Below, piece after piece: positions 18,318 to 26,838 of a stretch of DNA of 64,000 nucleotides (the stretch's first letter is position 1; each line of letters opens with the position of its first letter). The translations under genes were made by a program, and so were the position numbers. Source of the stretch: Nostoc sp. 'Peltigera membranacea cyanobiont' 210A (GTDB lineage Bacteria > Cyanobacteriota > Cyanobacteriia > Cyanobacteriales > Nostocaceae); NCBI RefSeq assembly GCF_002246015.1, contig NZ_NOLJ01000005.1, positions 62,001 through 126,000 on the forward strand, read 5' to 3'. The notes below the pieces were generated by a model. The model saw only the letters and a list, made by a program, of their open reading frames with translations, did no database searches and was not told where the DNA came from.

Positions 18318-19079
18318 CTATTTTGCTTTGTAAATTTCTGGTAACTGCCACCAAGGAATATGAGGATACTCGTGGTGTTCTTCGTGATAGCCAAAATGAT
18401 AGCACGTGATAAATGACCACCAAATTGGACGGTTAATCGTTTGGGCACAATGAGGCTGAATATAACCTCCAATAGGTTCACTATGTGGGAGGAAAGTACC
18501 AAAATAAAATAATTGCAATGAACTTAAAATTGAAGGATATACCCAGAAATAATTTAAATTATCACTGGGTATATGGAGTATATGTTTTGCAAAGTTATAA
18601 ATAATAGAAAGAGCAATTATTTGTCCCCAACTCCAGTAACCTTTCATAAAATGTAAATACCAAGCAAAGAAGTTTTTGTAGTTACCATTATGAAAATCTG
18701 GGTCTATTTGAGTTGCTGGATTTTGATGGTGTAACCAATGCTTTTTCAATAATTTTTTATATGGTAAAAGACCATAAAGAGATAGGGTTAATGTCCCAAT
18801 AAGATGATTAATTTTGCTGTTGTGGGGAAACACTACCCCATGCATAGCATCATGAGATGTAATAAATAATCCTGTATATAAAAATGTTTGCCAAGCGATG
18901 CTAGGCAATAGCATCCAAAGTTTTAACTTGGAGATGTCAAGGGGAAGTAATAAACTCAAGCTAATGATCCATACACTAACAATGACAATAGCAATGAAAA
19001 GTGCTTTAAACTGAGATTTACTTTTCACTACTGGAGTCAGTTTTGTTTGATGACTGGGTGGTTGTTCTAATTGAATCAC
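18318..19079 (-). CDS. crtW: Beta-carotene ketolase CrtW
   Basis: A 253-residue membrane di-iron oxygenase of the fatty-acid hydroxylase superfamily that adds 4-keto groups to beta-ionone rings (echinenone, canthaxanthin). The His boxes are visible: HDAMHG, HWLHHQNPATQIDPDFHNGN, and HFGYHEEHHEYPHIPWWQLP. It has about four hydrophobic helices (FIAIVIVSVWIISLSLLLPL; WMLLPSIAWQTFLYTGLFIT). These motifs fit the bacterial-type CrtW better than CrtO, which is a flavoprotein. It stands alone on the minus strand; a cofG gene follows 113 bases downstream. Confidence 0.93.
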   Translation of the reverse strand: MIQLEQPPSHQTKLTPVVKSKSQFKALFIAIVIVSVWIISLSLLLPLDISKLKLWMLLPSIAWQTFLYTGLFITSHDAMHGVVFPHNSKINHLIGTLTLSLYGLLPYKKLLKKHWLHHQNPATQIDPDFHNGNYKNFFAWYLHFMKGYWSWGQIIALSIIYNFAKHILHIPSDNLNYFWVYPSILSSLQLFYFGTFLPHSEPIGGYIQPHCAQTINRPIWWSFITCYHFGYHEEHHEYPHIPWWQLPEIYKAK

Positions 19080-19712
19080 GCTTTTACTCCGCCTAGTATT
19101 CAGGTGAAAATCCCTAAAATATAGTCACCATAAAAAGCACTAACCACCAGCCAGAAAACTCTATTAGTGGTCAGTGTTTTGCATTGGATGGTGCCAACAC
19201 CTTAATATATTTAGAAATATTAAGATACTTTAACTATTATTACACATACAACCGCCATACCAACAACTGTTTTTGGTATGGCGGTTGGATTATGTAAGTC
19301 ATAGTACTGATAGCTTTGGTGATTATAAAAACTAGTGTTTTTAAAATGGGGCTTTTTAAACAGCCGAAGTCTGGGAAAAAGGCGGTAACATAATTAGCGT
19401 CAAGAGTAGGGCATGAAGTGGAGTAATTTTTGCATGATGCTGTAGCCGTTGAGATCCCAAACTAATGTAGGCTAAAAACCGATCTTTGACAAGCGATCGC
19501 TCCAACGTTCAGACCAAGGATTAAACCTTAACTCTAAGGATGAGATTTCCAAGCTTTTCAGGAAACACTTTGAAGTTAGCGAAATAGTATTTATAATGTC
19601 AATTAGAAAATTTACTGATTTTTATTATCCAAACTAACAAAGATAAAATAATAAGTATGGCTCCTAGTAAGCTCAAAATCTGGAGCCACTTACTACAAGA
19701 GAATGCTCATAA
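19080..19712. other. Intergenic region with a strong hairpin
   Basis: 633 bases with no convincing gene, upstream of crtW and downstream of the SRPBCC gene. A 15-bp perfect hairpin occupies 19249-19287. About 430 bases separate it from the nearest upstream stop on the minus strand (19713), so the hairpin may end a long 3' UTR or an unseen small RNA. Confidence 0.55.
19249..19287. terminator. 15-bp perfect hairpin
   Basis: Arms CAACCGCCATACCAA and TTGGTATGGCGGTTG with a 9-base loop, preceded and followed by AT-rich DNA. It works on either strand in principle. Confidence 0.65.
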
Positions 19713-20156
19713 TTACTCGCATTCTCGTTTAGTCACATAGTGGCGGTAACGAAACATCGCTTCTAATTGCGCTTGCACTAACCAACCACTGACAAATTCA
19801 ACAGTTCCTCCACCAGGCATAGAGAAGGAAATAGCGTCAGTTAATCTGGTTTTGCCATTTTCTGATTCAAATTCATGTCGATGTACCCACGATTCAAAGG
19901 GGCCAGATATCTGTTCGTCGGTAAACAGGCGATATTGTTCGCATTCGGTATGACGCGCTAACCAAGTTAAGGGTAATGGCCCGAGAAACAAGCGAAATTC
20001 GGTGATAGCACCCACGTTCAGTCCTCCTTCACGACGAACCACTTGGACTGGCTGCCAAGGTGGATTCAACAGTTGCAAAATATCTGGCCTTTCGTGAAAT
20101 TTCCAAACTACTTCTGGTGAGGCATTAATGATTGAGGAATGTTTAAAGTGCAGCAT
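19713..20156 (-). CDS. SRPBCC-fold (START-like) protein
   Basis: A 147-residue protein with the Bet v1/START-like layout: FKHSSIINASPEVVWKFHER opening (strand then helix), PPWQPVQVVRREGGLNVG, WVHRHEFESENGKTRLTDAI and a long C-terminal helix (SGWLVQAQLEAMFRYRHYVT). This fold makes a cavity that binds hydrophobic ligands; cyanobacterial members are annotated as cyclase/dehydrase-like and their ligands are unknown. It lies 20 bases downstream of the Cys-rich gene on the same strand, probably co-transcribed with it. Confidence 0.85.
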   Translation of the reverse strand: MLHFKHSSIINASPEVVWKFHERPDILQLLNPPWQPVQVVRREGGLNVGAITEFRLFLGPLPLTWLARHTECEQYRLFTDEQISGPFESWVHRHEFESENGKTRLTDAISFSMPGGGTVEFVSGWLVQAQLEAMFRYRHYVTKRECE

Positions 20157-20175
20157 GGAAAGAAAAACCTAAAAT

Positions 20176-20364
20176 TCAACTTTCGGATTCAGTATCAATC
20201 TCGATATCTAGGGTATCTTCATCAACCCGCACATACAAAATATTTGGGTTACAACAAACTTGACAATCTTCAACGTAAGATTGCTGTCCTCCAGCACTCA
20301 AATCAATAAAAGTTAAGTTTGGTTCGCCGCAATAGGCGCAGTAATACTCAGCTGTGTTTTGCAT
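20176..20364 (-). CDS. CPXCG-type cysteine-rich small protein
   Basis: A 62-residue protein from ATG 20364 (MQNTAEYYCAYCGEPNLTFI); a TTG one codon earlier is less likely. It has two Cys pairs, CAYCGE and CQVCCNPN, suited to zinc binding, then an acidic tail (VRVDEDTLDIEIDTESES). This matches the CPXCG motif-containing cysteine-rich family (usually about 60 residues). Role unknown. It is followed 20 bases later by the SRPBCC gene. Confidence 0.85.
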   Translation of the reverse strand: MQNTAEYYCAYCGEPNLTFIDLSAGGQQSYVEDCQVCCNPNILYVRVDEDTLDIEIDTESES

Positions 20365-20372
20365 CAATTCAT

Positions 20373-20414
20373 GGGTACTGGGTACTGGGTATTGGGTACT
20401 GGGTATTGGGTATT
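20373..20414. repeat. 7-bp tandem repeat, 6 units
   Basis: Six heptamers GGGTAYT in a row (GGGTACT and GGGTATT), between the Cys-rich gene and the radical SAM gene. The reverse-complement-like CCCTAGTCCCTAATCCCC follows at about 20441-20461. Confidence 0.85.
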
Positions 20415-20447
20415 AACTTTTAATTCCTAGTTTCTATTCCCCAGTCC

Positions 20448-22103
20448 CTAGTCCCTAATCCCCAATACTGGCTGTAATTCTTTTGGGGATGGGTTGATAT
20501 AACTCTGAGCATCAGCCAAATGCTTTAGTAGTGTAGACTGTGGCAGAGGCCCTTGCAAGTGGCTCCAGGGTAATACTTGTTCTGTTGACCATTCGGCGTG
20601 GACGTAGAAATCTAAGTCGGGGATTTGTCCTTTGAGTTGCTTGAAAGCACGTTTGTAGCTACCCAAGGAATCGCCAAAGTCACGAGTAAGTTCGAGAAGT
20701 TGGGAGAGTCTGCGATCGCCTCTCGATAACAAAGCCTGTATAATCGACCAATTATAGCTTTCTGGGCGAAATTCTATCCCCTGTGGTTTTAGCTGTTTTT
20801 GCAAAAACTGCAACCGCTTTTCTGCTTGCCGATTCACCCCAAACCATTGAAACGGTGTGTGTGCTTTGGGTACAAAGGTACTGCATCCGTATGTTAAGCG
20901 CAATCCCGGCGCAGCTTTTTTGATATTACGCATCATCGCCACAGTTTGCTCTAAATCTTCAGCTTCTTCACCAGGAATTCCTGCCATTCCGTAGAGTTTC
21001 AAGCTTTTTAATCCGCCAGCTTTGGCATTTATCGCTGCTTGAATAATTTCATCGTTATGCAGCTTTTTGTTGACGATTTGGCGGATTTTCTCGGAACCAC
21101 TCTCTACTGCAATGGTAAGCGATCGCGTGTCTCGTTTCGTCAAAGTTTCTGCTAACTGCACTGTTACAGTATTAGTTCGCACTGAAGCAATACTGAGACG
21201 GACATCATCATACTTTGGCTGACTAATATAATCTAGCAAAGTCTCAAATTCTGGATGTTGAGTGACTGAAGCCCCTAATAATCCTAGCCGATTTGTGACT
21301 TCTAAACCTTTTGCGATCGCTGGAATCAATGAATCTTCCAGACTAGCTGTTCTAAAAGGCAGTGTGAGATAACTCGCCAAACAAAAGCGGCACATTTCTG
21401 GACAACTTCTCACCACTTCCACCATGTAAATATTTTCCCATGCGGCTTTTTCGGTGACTACAGTGGATGCCGATAGAGTATTTCCCCGGTAAGTTTGCTT
21501 TTGCACCACTGCGGGAATTTCGGGAGAAATTGGTTTAATAGACTTTACTTCACCATCTTTTGTGTGATATTCCACCTCATACAAACTGGGTACATAAATT
21601 CCTGGTATTTGTGCAAGTCTTTTTAGTTGAGTTTGTCTGGAGGCATTTCTTACTTCTTTGTAAGCCTCAATAAAATTCCCTAACAGGGTTTCGCCATCCC
21701 CCAGTAAAACGACATCAAAAAAATCTGCAAAAGGTTCGGGGTTAGCAGTGAGAACTGGGCCACCACCAAAAATTATCGGATGAGAATCATCACGAGAGGT
21801 TCCTCGAATAGGAATTTCTAAAGATTCCAGTAAATTTAAAATATTCACATAATCCAGTTCCCACGAAATCGAAAATCCCACAATTTCCGGCGTTCTAGGG
21901 AGTTGTTCGCGAGTATCTGTAAACAGGCGACTAACCTGCACATCATCACGCATTGCCAAGGTTGCCCACACCACCTGATAGCCAAGGCTAGTGATACCTA
22001 CGCTGTACTCGTTGGGAAAGGCGAAGATTATGGGGATAGCGTTGGTGTCTGGGGTGGTGGGTATAAAAAGGAGGCGTTCAGAGTCAAATACAGATGATGT
22101 CAC
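20448..22103 (-). CDS. B12-binding-type radical SAM protein
   Basis: A 551-residue protein. Residues 1-190 form the N-terminal Rossmann-like domain of B12-type radical SAM enzymes (FAFPNEYSVGITSLGYQVVW, EIVGFSISWELDYVNILNLL, PIIFGGGPVLTANPEPFADF, DVVLLGDGETLL). The cluster motif CPEMCRFC (Cx3Cx2C) is near residue 235 (VRSCPEMCRFCLASYLTLPF), followed by radical SAM core segments (VTQHPEFETLLDYISQPKYD, TIAVESGSEKIRQIVNKKLH, LYGMAGIPGEEAEDLEQTVA). The C-terminal region matches the long cyanobacterial/TIGR03960-like group. I see no cobalamin DxHxxG motif, so B12 binding is not assured. Substrate unknown. Confidence 0.88.
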   Translation of the reverse strand: MTSSVFDSERLLFIPTTPDTNAIPIIFAFPNEYSVGITSLGYQVVWATLAMRDDVQVSRLFTDTREQLPRTPEIVGFSISWELDYVNILNLLESLEIPIRGTSRDDSHPIIFGGGPVLTANPEPFADFFDVVLLGDGETLLGNFIEAYKEVRNASRQTQLKRLAQIPGIYVPSLYEVEYHTKDGEVKSIKPISPEIPAVVQKQTYRGNTLSASTVVTEKAAWENIYMVEVVRSCPEMCRFCLASYLTLPFRTASLEDSLIPAIAKGLEVTNRLGLLGASVTQHPEFETLLDYISQPKYDDVRLSIASVRTNTVTVQLAETLTKRDTRSLTIAVESGSEKIRQIVNKKLHNDEIIQAAINAKAGGLKSLKLYGMAGIPGEEAEDLEQTVAMMRNIKKAAPGLRLTYGCSTFVPKAHTPFQWFGVNRQAEKRLQFLQKQLKPQGIEFRPESYNWSIIQALLSRGDRRLSQLLELTRDFGDSLGSYKRAFKQLKGQIPDLDFYVHAEWSTEQVLPWSHLQGPLPQSTLLKHLADAQSYINPSPKELQPVLGIRD

Positions 22104-22124
22104 AGGTGTTTGTTAGAGGCAAGT

Positions 22125-22379
22125 TTATCTATATTTAATTTTAAGCCATAGAATAATTAAGTTAAAAATCAATGTTATGGCGTTAGCAAGAATAATTGGC
22201 AAGGATTGTAAATAAATTCCATAGATTAGCCACAAAAAAACACCACTTATAAATGTCATCAGCGTAACCAAAGAAACATCTTTTGCTGATTTTGTTTGCC
22301 AAGTTTTAAACATCTGTGGCAAAAAAGAAATTGTGGTTATTGTGGCGGCAGCTAATCCTAGAACTGTCAGAAAATCCAT
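22125..22379 (-). CDS. SemiSWEET sugar transporter
   Basis: An 84-residue protein with three hydrophobic helices (VLGLAAATITTISFLPQMFK; LVTLMTFISGVFLWLIYGIY; LPIILANAITLIFNLIILWL). The PQ motif FLPQ and the conserved TKSAKDVS loop mark it as a SemiSWEET (MtN3/saliva half-transporter), which works as a dimer to move mono- or disaccharides across the inner membrane. It lies 21 bases upstream of the radical SAM gene on the same strand. A decayed second copy lies just upstream at 22532-22645. Confidence 0.93.
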   Translation of the reverse strand: MDFLTVLGLAAATITTISFLPQMFKTWQTKSAKDVSLVTLMTFISGVFLWLIYGIYLQSLPIILANAITLIFNLIILWLKIKYR

Positions 22380-22531
22380 GTTTAATTATTTATATTAAGT
22401 TGCAATATTATACATCACCGATCGCCCTTGCCTGCTTAATACAACGCTATCTGAGACATTTTACACTGTTGAGCGATCGCTACAACAGATTAACAACAAG
22501 ATTCTGACTTATTTAATCAGTCGGTAATCTA

Positions 22532-22645
22532 AAAATGTATCATGGTCTTAGCAAGAATAATCGGTAAAAATTGTAATTTATGTATATTAACCACCAAAAA
22601 AGACCAATTATAAATGCAATTAGCATGACAAAATAAAACTCATTA
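22532..22645 (-). pseudogene. Decayed SemiSWEET copy
   Basis: About 110 bases align with the 22170-22275 part of the intact SemiSWEET gene: shared words include TTAGCAAGAATAAT, ATTGTAA, AACCACAAAAAA-like, and TTATAAATG in the same order and spacing, with many substitutions and small gaps. No open frame remains. It is most likely the relic of a tandem duplication. Confidence 0.75.
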
Positions 22646-22917
22646 AAGGATATGTGATAAACACTAGCAAAACCGATGGATTAATTCTTCACGAGACAAC
22701 TGCAACAGTAAAGGCGTAAACTCTTCTGGCGGTAACGATAATAAAGGTTCAATAATTGCTTGAAGCTCATTATCTATGTCACCAAAGCGAACTTTGAGCA
22801 AGTTTTCCACCACCAAGCGTTCTCCTTGCTGAATTCCTGTTTGGAGTCCTGTTTGGAGTCCCCGTTGTTCTCCTTCTTGTATCGCCTGTTCTCGGTCTTG
22901 TTGGTAAAGTGGTGCTA

Positions 22918-24106
22918 AGCTGTTCCACATTTAAATTGCATAAATGGTAAAATAGATATATCCGTGTCTATAGCGTTATCATGCCTGCTAAAGGGTTTCT
23001 AGCTCAATCTCAAAAAGACAATTTACAAAAAGCTTTAAAAGATAGCGATCGCTCTCAATTTATACAGAGAATATTGATGTTACTTCTGATGAATGATGGA
23101 AAAACTTATCAGGAGATAAGTGAATTTTTAGGCTGTTCATGTAGAAGTGTAGCATATTGGTGTGTTCATGGTGATCCAGACAATTTAGAAAGTCTAAAAG
23201 ATGGCAGGAGAAAAGGAAATTACCAGAAAGCAACAAATGAATATATTAAATTATTAATGGAAGTTATTGACAAAGAACCAAGTGAATTAGGCTATGAATT
23301 TGGACGATGGACAACAGCAAGATTAGCTACATATTTAGACAAAAGAACTGATATTAAGTTAAGCGGAGAACAAGTCAGGAGAATATTAAAGCAAAAAAAG
23401 TATGCTTACCTTTGGGCAAAATACAGTCTAGAGGATAAGCAAGATCCGATAAAAAGAGAGGTCTTTAAAGAAAAACTGCTTGGATATCTAGAAGCTTCAA
23501 AGTCTTGCCCTGAAAGGTTACAAGTCTGGTTTTGGGATGAGAGTGGTTTTAGTCTCAGGGTAATTAGACGTAAAAATTGGAGCAAAAAAGGTTCGAGTAA
23601 AAAAGTAACAGGTCAGAGGAGTCGCGGGCGTGTAAATATAATGGGAGGAGTAAGATATCACGACAGCAAGAGAATGTGTTATTTCATTGAGAAAGGGAAT
23701 GGTGAAATTTTTTATGCGCAGTTAAAAAAATTAAATGAATTTGTGAAAAAAGAATGGGTTTTAGCAGGAAATCTAGAATCTAATTTTTCCGAGAATGGCC
23801 CAGTAATTTTAATTATTCTGGATAACGCTAGTTACCATAAAAAGAAAGTAATTATAGAGGCAATTGAGAAAGAGTTGCCAAACATTCAACTATATTTTCT
23901 GCCGGCATATAGCCCAGATATGAATTTAGTAGAATTGGTATGGCATTCAGCTAAAGAATATGTAGCCCACAGGTTATTTAAATCAGTCGATGAACTAAAA
24001 AATTTACTTGATAAGCTGTTAAATCAAGGAGAATTAATTATTAAATGGGGAAGAAAAATTAAGAATAAGGGTAATATTACTATTGCAACTTAAATGTGGA
24101 ATAGCT
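22918..24106 (+). mobile_element. IS630-family insertion sequence, 1189 bp, apparently intact
   Basis: The ends are near-perfect inverted repeats: left AGCTGTTCCACATTTAAATT, right (reversed) AGCTATTCCACATTTAAGTT. Both sides carry TA (22916-22917 and 24107-24108), the target duplicated by IS630/Tc1 elements. The interior is one transposase frame. The insertion sits inside the DUF4351-type gene, and subtracting the element plus one TA restores that gene's frame. Confidence 0.93.
22981..24093 (+). CDS. IS630-family DDE transposase
   Basis: A single frame of 370 codons. The N-terminal helix-turn-helix reads RILMLLLMNDGKTYQEISEF and CSCRSVAYWCVHGD, followed by a winged-helix part (ARLATYLDKRTDIKLSGEQV RRIL). 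The catalytic domain shows the DDE order: VWFWDESGFSLR (first Asp), VILIILDNASYHKK (second Asp) and PAYSPDMNLVELVWHSAKEY (Glu). These fit IS630/Tc1. No programmed frameshift is needed. The product should act on the inverted repeats at 22918 and 24106. Confidence 0.95.
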   Translation: MPAKGFLAQSQKDNLQKALKDSDRSQFIQRILMLLLMNDGKTYQEISEFLGCSCRSVAYWCVHGDPDNLESLKDGRRKGNYQKATNEYIKLLMEVIDKEPSELGYEFGRWTTARLATYLDKRTDIKLSGEQVRRILKQKKYAYLWAKYSLEDKQDPIKREVFKEKLLGYLEASKSCPERLQVWFWDESGFSLRVIRRKNWSKKGSSKKVTGQRSRGRVNIMGGVRYHDSKRMCYFIEKGNGEIFYAQLKKLNEFVKKEWVLAGNLESNFSENGPVILIILDNASYHKKKVIIEAIEKELPNIQLYFLPAYSPDMNLVELVWHSAKEYVAHRLFKSVDELKNLLDKLLNQGELIIKWGRKIKNKGNITIAT

Positions 24107-24369
24107 TAATCGCATAAGTAATTCCCTATCTTCCTCGTCTTGATTTTGAGTGACTTGTAAGTTTTGTTGCAAGTTGTACAGCAATTTTAACGCTGCTTTT
24201 CGGAAAGGATTATCAGGAGTAAGTGCTTCTAGTTCGTCAATTGCTTGCTTTTGAACGTTTCCCTTACCGATGATTATCAGCCATAAGGTTTCTGAGATAG
24301 ATGGCAACTGATGAATTGTTACTATCGCGGTACGCAAATACTCTGGCATGAAGTATATTCCAGGCAGGT

Positions 24370-24490
24370 AGTCAAGTCGCTTCGCTCCAATTAAAAATTA
24401 AAAATTATTAATTAAAAATTGCAATCAGTGGGGGCTTGTACCCCAAATTAATTAAAAATTATTCTTCTTAATTTTTAATTAAAAAAAGTC
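24370..24490. repeat. AT-rich palindromic insertion in the DUF4351-type gene
   Basis: About 110 bases of AATTAAAAATTATTAATTAAAA-type sequence, with AATTTTTAATT on both sides of a GC-rich core (GGGGCTTGTACCCC, itself a palindrome). It lies where the host gene family has continuous coding sequence. The exact ends cannot be fixed because the flanks are repetitive. It looks like a small non-autonomous element. Confidence 0.6.
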
Positions 24491-24916
24491 ATCTTTTGGG
24501 TTAGCACCAAATCCTGATAAGAGTTATGTGGATGCTATGGGGGTAAGAATCCATAATTTTGGTAAATCAGATTCTAGAATACGAGTTTTATTCCGATTTG
24601 CTTGTCGTTGTAAATCGCCACGCACCTCTAATAATTTTAAGAGACAATCGCAAATTTCTGTAGCTGAAGCTGCGTTACGAAAGGGTTCAAGTAGAGAAGG
24701 GGTAGTGACAATTTTACCTAATAATCCGAGTGTTCCTGGTATGTCTCTTGGTTGTGGTTTGGGAATGAAATAAACATCAATCTGTCTAACTTCTCCTGCG
24801 ACTCGTCTAGGTGCTTGGACTTCGCCGTAAGGAGTGAGTAATTGTTCGAGGTAGTCTTTGGCAAATTGGTCATGGATGAATCTGGTCATGTTGGTAGTTT
24901 GGTGATGCAAACCAGT

Positions 24917-26710
24917 TTATTTACCATTGTCTGACGATTTTTTGAGATAAGACTTAGCCCAAGCATATCGTTGTGAATCTTTTTTCAGTAAATATTCTGC
25001 TGCTTCATGTCGTTTATTCTCATCTTTTGTACTCCTGACTACTCGTTTTCTCTCATCATCTATATCTTCAGGTTTAGCACCGCGTTTAATTGCTTGTTCA
25101 TACCAATAATCTCCTTTTGGATAGTCACTTTTGTCATAACATATAGCACCCATTAAGGTATAAGGTTGATGACTATCAGGGTGATACTCCATAGCTTTTT
25201 TCGCACAAATCTCTGCATCAGCTAAGTTACCCATATCTCTGAATGCTGCACCTCTAGTAACTGAAATTGCTGATTTTAGCTTGCTTTCTTTGATTTGGTT
25301 TAAGTCTAAGTTAGTAAGTTTTAATGCCTGTTCAGGTTCATCTGCTTTGCGCCAATAACTACTAGCGGTGGGAATATCCCATTTATTTCCAGTGCGGTGA
25401 AATTCCTGCTCATAAAACTCTGCTTCTAGCCTGTAATATGCAAGAGCAATTTTCCCGCCAGGAGATAATAGTTCCTCTTCCATAAGCTGCAAAACCAACT
25501 TAGGATCTAGCCGTTCTTTTTTCTCTAATTTGACCATGATCGCGTAAAATGGCTCTAGCGCAAGTGAAAGATATATCAATCTATATTTTCTCTTGAGAAT
25601 AGCGAAGTGCTTTTGTTGAGCGAGAACAATTATATCTTCACGTCTATTATTTTTCAGCCAATCAATTTCTGATTCATTAGGTAGTTCTCCTAAATCGATC
25701 TTAGATTTTAGGGTAGAGGCGTATTTTTCATTTGCAATTTCTATAATCTCAGTCAGCTTGCGTTTTTTGAGAAAGTTAATATCCTGTTCACCTAACTGAT
25801 TGGACAACTCAAGCCTTTTGAGAATTTTATACAGGTGACTCTTAGGCGATGAATCCTCATAATGAGTTACTTTATACTTAAGTCTCAAGGCAGCAAATTC
25901 TCGTGTTTGTTGCAATTCTTGAGCAATGGCAATTGTTTCGCTAAGTCCTTGCTGTTCCAGCCAGTTAATTTCTAACTCACTCAAATTATTTTTAGCGTCA
26001 ATGTTTTGGAGTATTAGATATAGTGGACTGGATAATGATAAATCAGAGTGTAGATTCGCTTGATATTTCTCTCTTAACTGAGCAAAGTGACTTTCTTTTA
26101 CTAACTCTTGTTGTTGAAAAATTTCTGCCGTTTCAAAGAGTTCATTATTGATCAGCCAATGATATTCAGAATCACTTAAACGTTCTGTAACCTCTAACTT
26201 TTTTAGTATTTGATACAGGAAACTATCAGGATATGAGTCTTGATATTGACTAGCTTTGTACTGAGATTTAAGTTGAGTAAATCGCTTTACTTCTTGAGCA
26301 ATTTGATTTGTTTCATATAAACCGGTCGCTCTCAGCCATTGAACTTCTAAATCAGTGAGTAAATTTCCTGATTCAAGTTTCAAAAGTATGAAATACAAAT
26401 GACTAGATCGCCAGGAACCATTATGCTTTGTAGCTTTATACTTAGACTTTAATTTAGAAAATTCAAATTCTAGATTTCCGAATTCTTGCAATCTATATTG
26501 CTGTTCTTGCTTGATAGCTTCTAAAGTCTCCTCAAGCTGAGACTCTCCCAACCAATTAGATTCTAAGTCAAGAAGTTCAATTCCTAAGTCAAGTTTTCGT
26601 AGTATGAGATACAGCAAACTAGGGGGTAATGAATCCTCATATTGAGTTGCTTGGTATTTGGACTTTAAAGCAGCAAAGTGTTCTAAGCGATTTTGAGACT
26701 CTTTATCCAT
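24917..26710 (-). CDS. Unrecognised protein of about 65-residue repeats with TPR-like tail
   Basis: A 597-residue cytosolic-looking protein. Residues 1-340 hold at least five copies of a 62-68 residue unit: FAxLKxKYxAT, then xDSxPxSxLYxILxKL, then LxxxExxWLxxxxLxET and a charged linker. Examples are FAALKSKYQATQYEDSLPPS, FTQLKSQYKASQYQDSYPDS and FAALRLKYKVTHYEDSSPKS. A degraded sixth copy follows. The C-terminal 180 residues look like TPR helices (RDMGNLADAEICAKKAMEYH, YDKSDYPKGDYWYEQAIKRG). I do not recognise the repeat family. It is 28 bases downstream of the disrupted DUF4351 gene start and on the same strand; they may once have been co-transcribed. A protein-interaction scaffold is a reasonable guess only. 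Confidence 0.85.
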   Translation of the reverse strand: MDKESQNRLEHFAALKSKYQATQYEDSLPPSLLYLILRKLDLGIELLDLESNWLGESQLEETLEAIKQEQQYRLQEFGNLEFEFSKLKSKYKATKHNGSWRSSHLYFILLKLESGNLLTDLEVQWLRATGLYETNQIAQEVKRFTQLKSQYKASQYQDSYPDSFLYQILKKLEVTERLSDSEYHWLINNELFETAEIFQQQELVKESHFAQLREKYQANLHSDLSLSSPLYLILQNIDAKNNLSELEINWLEQQGLSETIAIAQELQQTREFAALRLKYKVTHYEDSSPKSHLYKILKRLELSNQLGEQDINFLKKRKLTEIIEIANEKYASTLKSKIDLGELPNESEIDWLKNNRREDIIVLAQQKHFAILKRKYRLIYLSLALEPFYAIMVKLEKKERLDPKLVLQLMEEELLSPGGKIALAYYRLEAEFYEQEFHRTGNKWDIPTASSYWRKADEPEQALKLTNLDLNQIKESKLKSAISVTRGAAFRDMGNLADAEICAKKAMEYHPDSHQPYTLMGAICYDKSDYPKGDYWYEQAIKRGAKPEDIDDERKRVVRSTKDENKRHEAAEYLLKKDSQRYAWAKSYLKKSSDNGK

Positions 26711-26838
26711 ATTGATAGTAGATGCGATCGCACGTAGTTAAATGTGTTATCCGCTACTATAGCAATACAGATAAAAAAGGGCGAGTCAGACACCCACCCT
26801 CGAAGCATAAATATTTTATGAAAGTCAAAGTATAATCC

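Larger units (their letters stand above)
22664..24889 (-). pseudogene. DUF4351/PDDEXK-like protein gene, disrupted three ways
   Basis: Three pieces of one gene lie in order on the minus strand. Piece 1 (24524-24889, MTRFIHDQFAKDYLEQLLTP) ends with a nonsense codon: ILTPIAST, TAA, then LLSGFGANPKDDF stays in frame. An AT-rich insertion (about 24370-24490) follows. Piece 2 (24109-about 24370, LPGIYFMPEYLRTAIVTIHQ to DRELLMRL) is cut by an IS630 element. Piece 3 (22664-22917, APLYQQDREQAIQEGEQR to REELIHRFC) is the DUF4351 tail with the QTGLQTGIQQG linker. Removing the IS and one TA joins pieces 2 and 3 in frame (ELLMRL-APLYQQ). Intact relatives are Rpn/PDDEXK-like nuclease-related proteins common in cyanobacteria. 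Confidence 0.88.
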
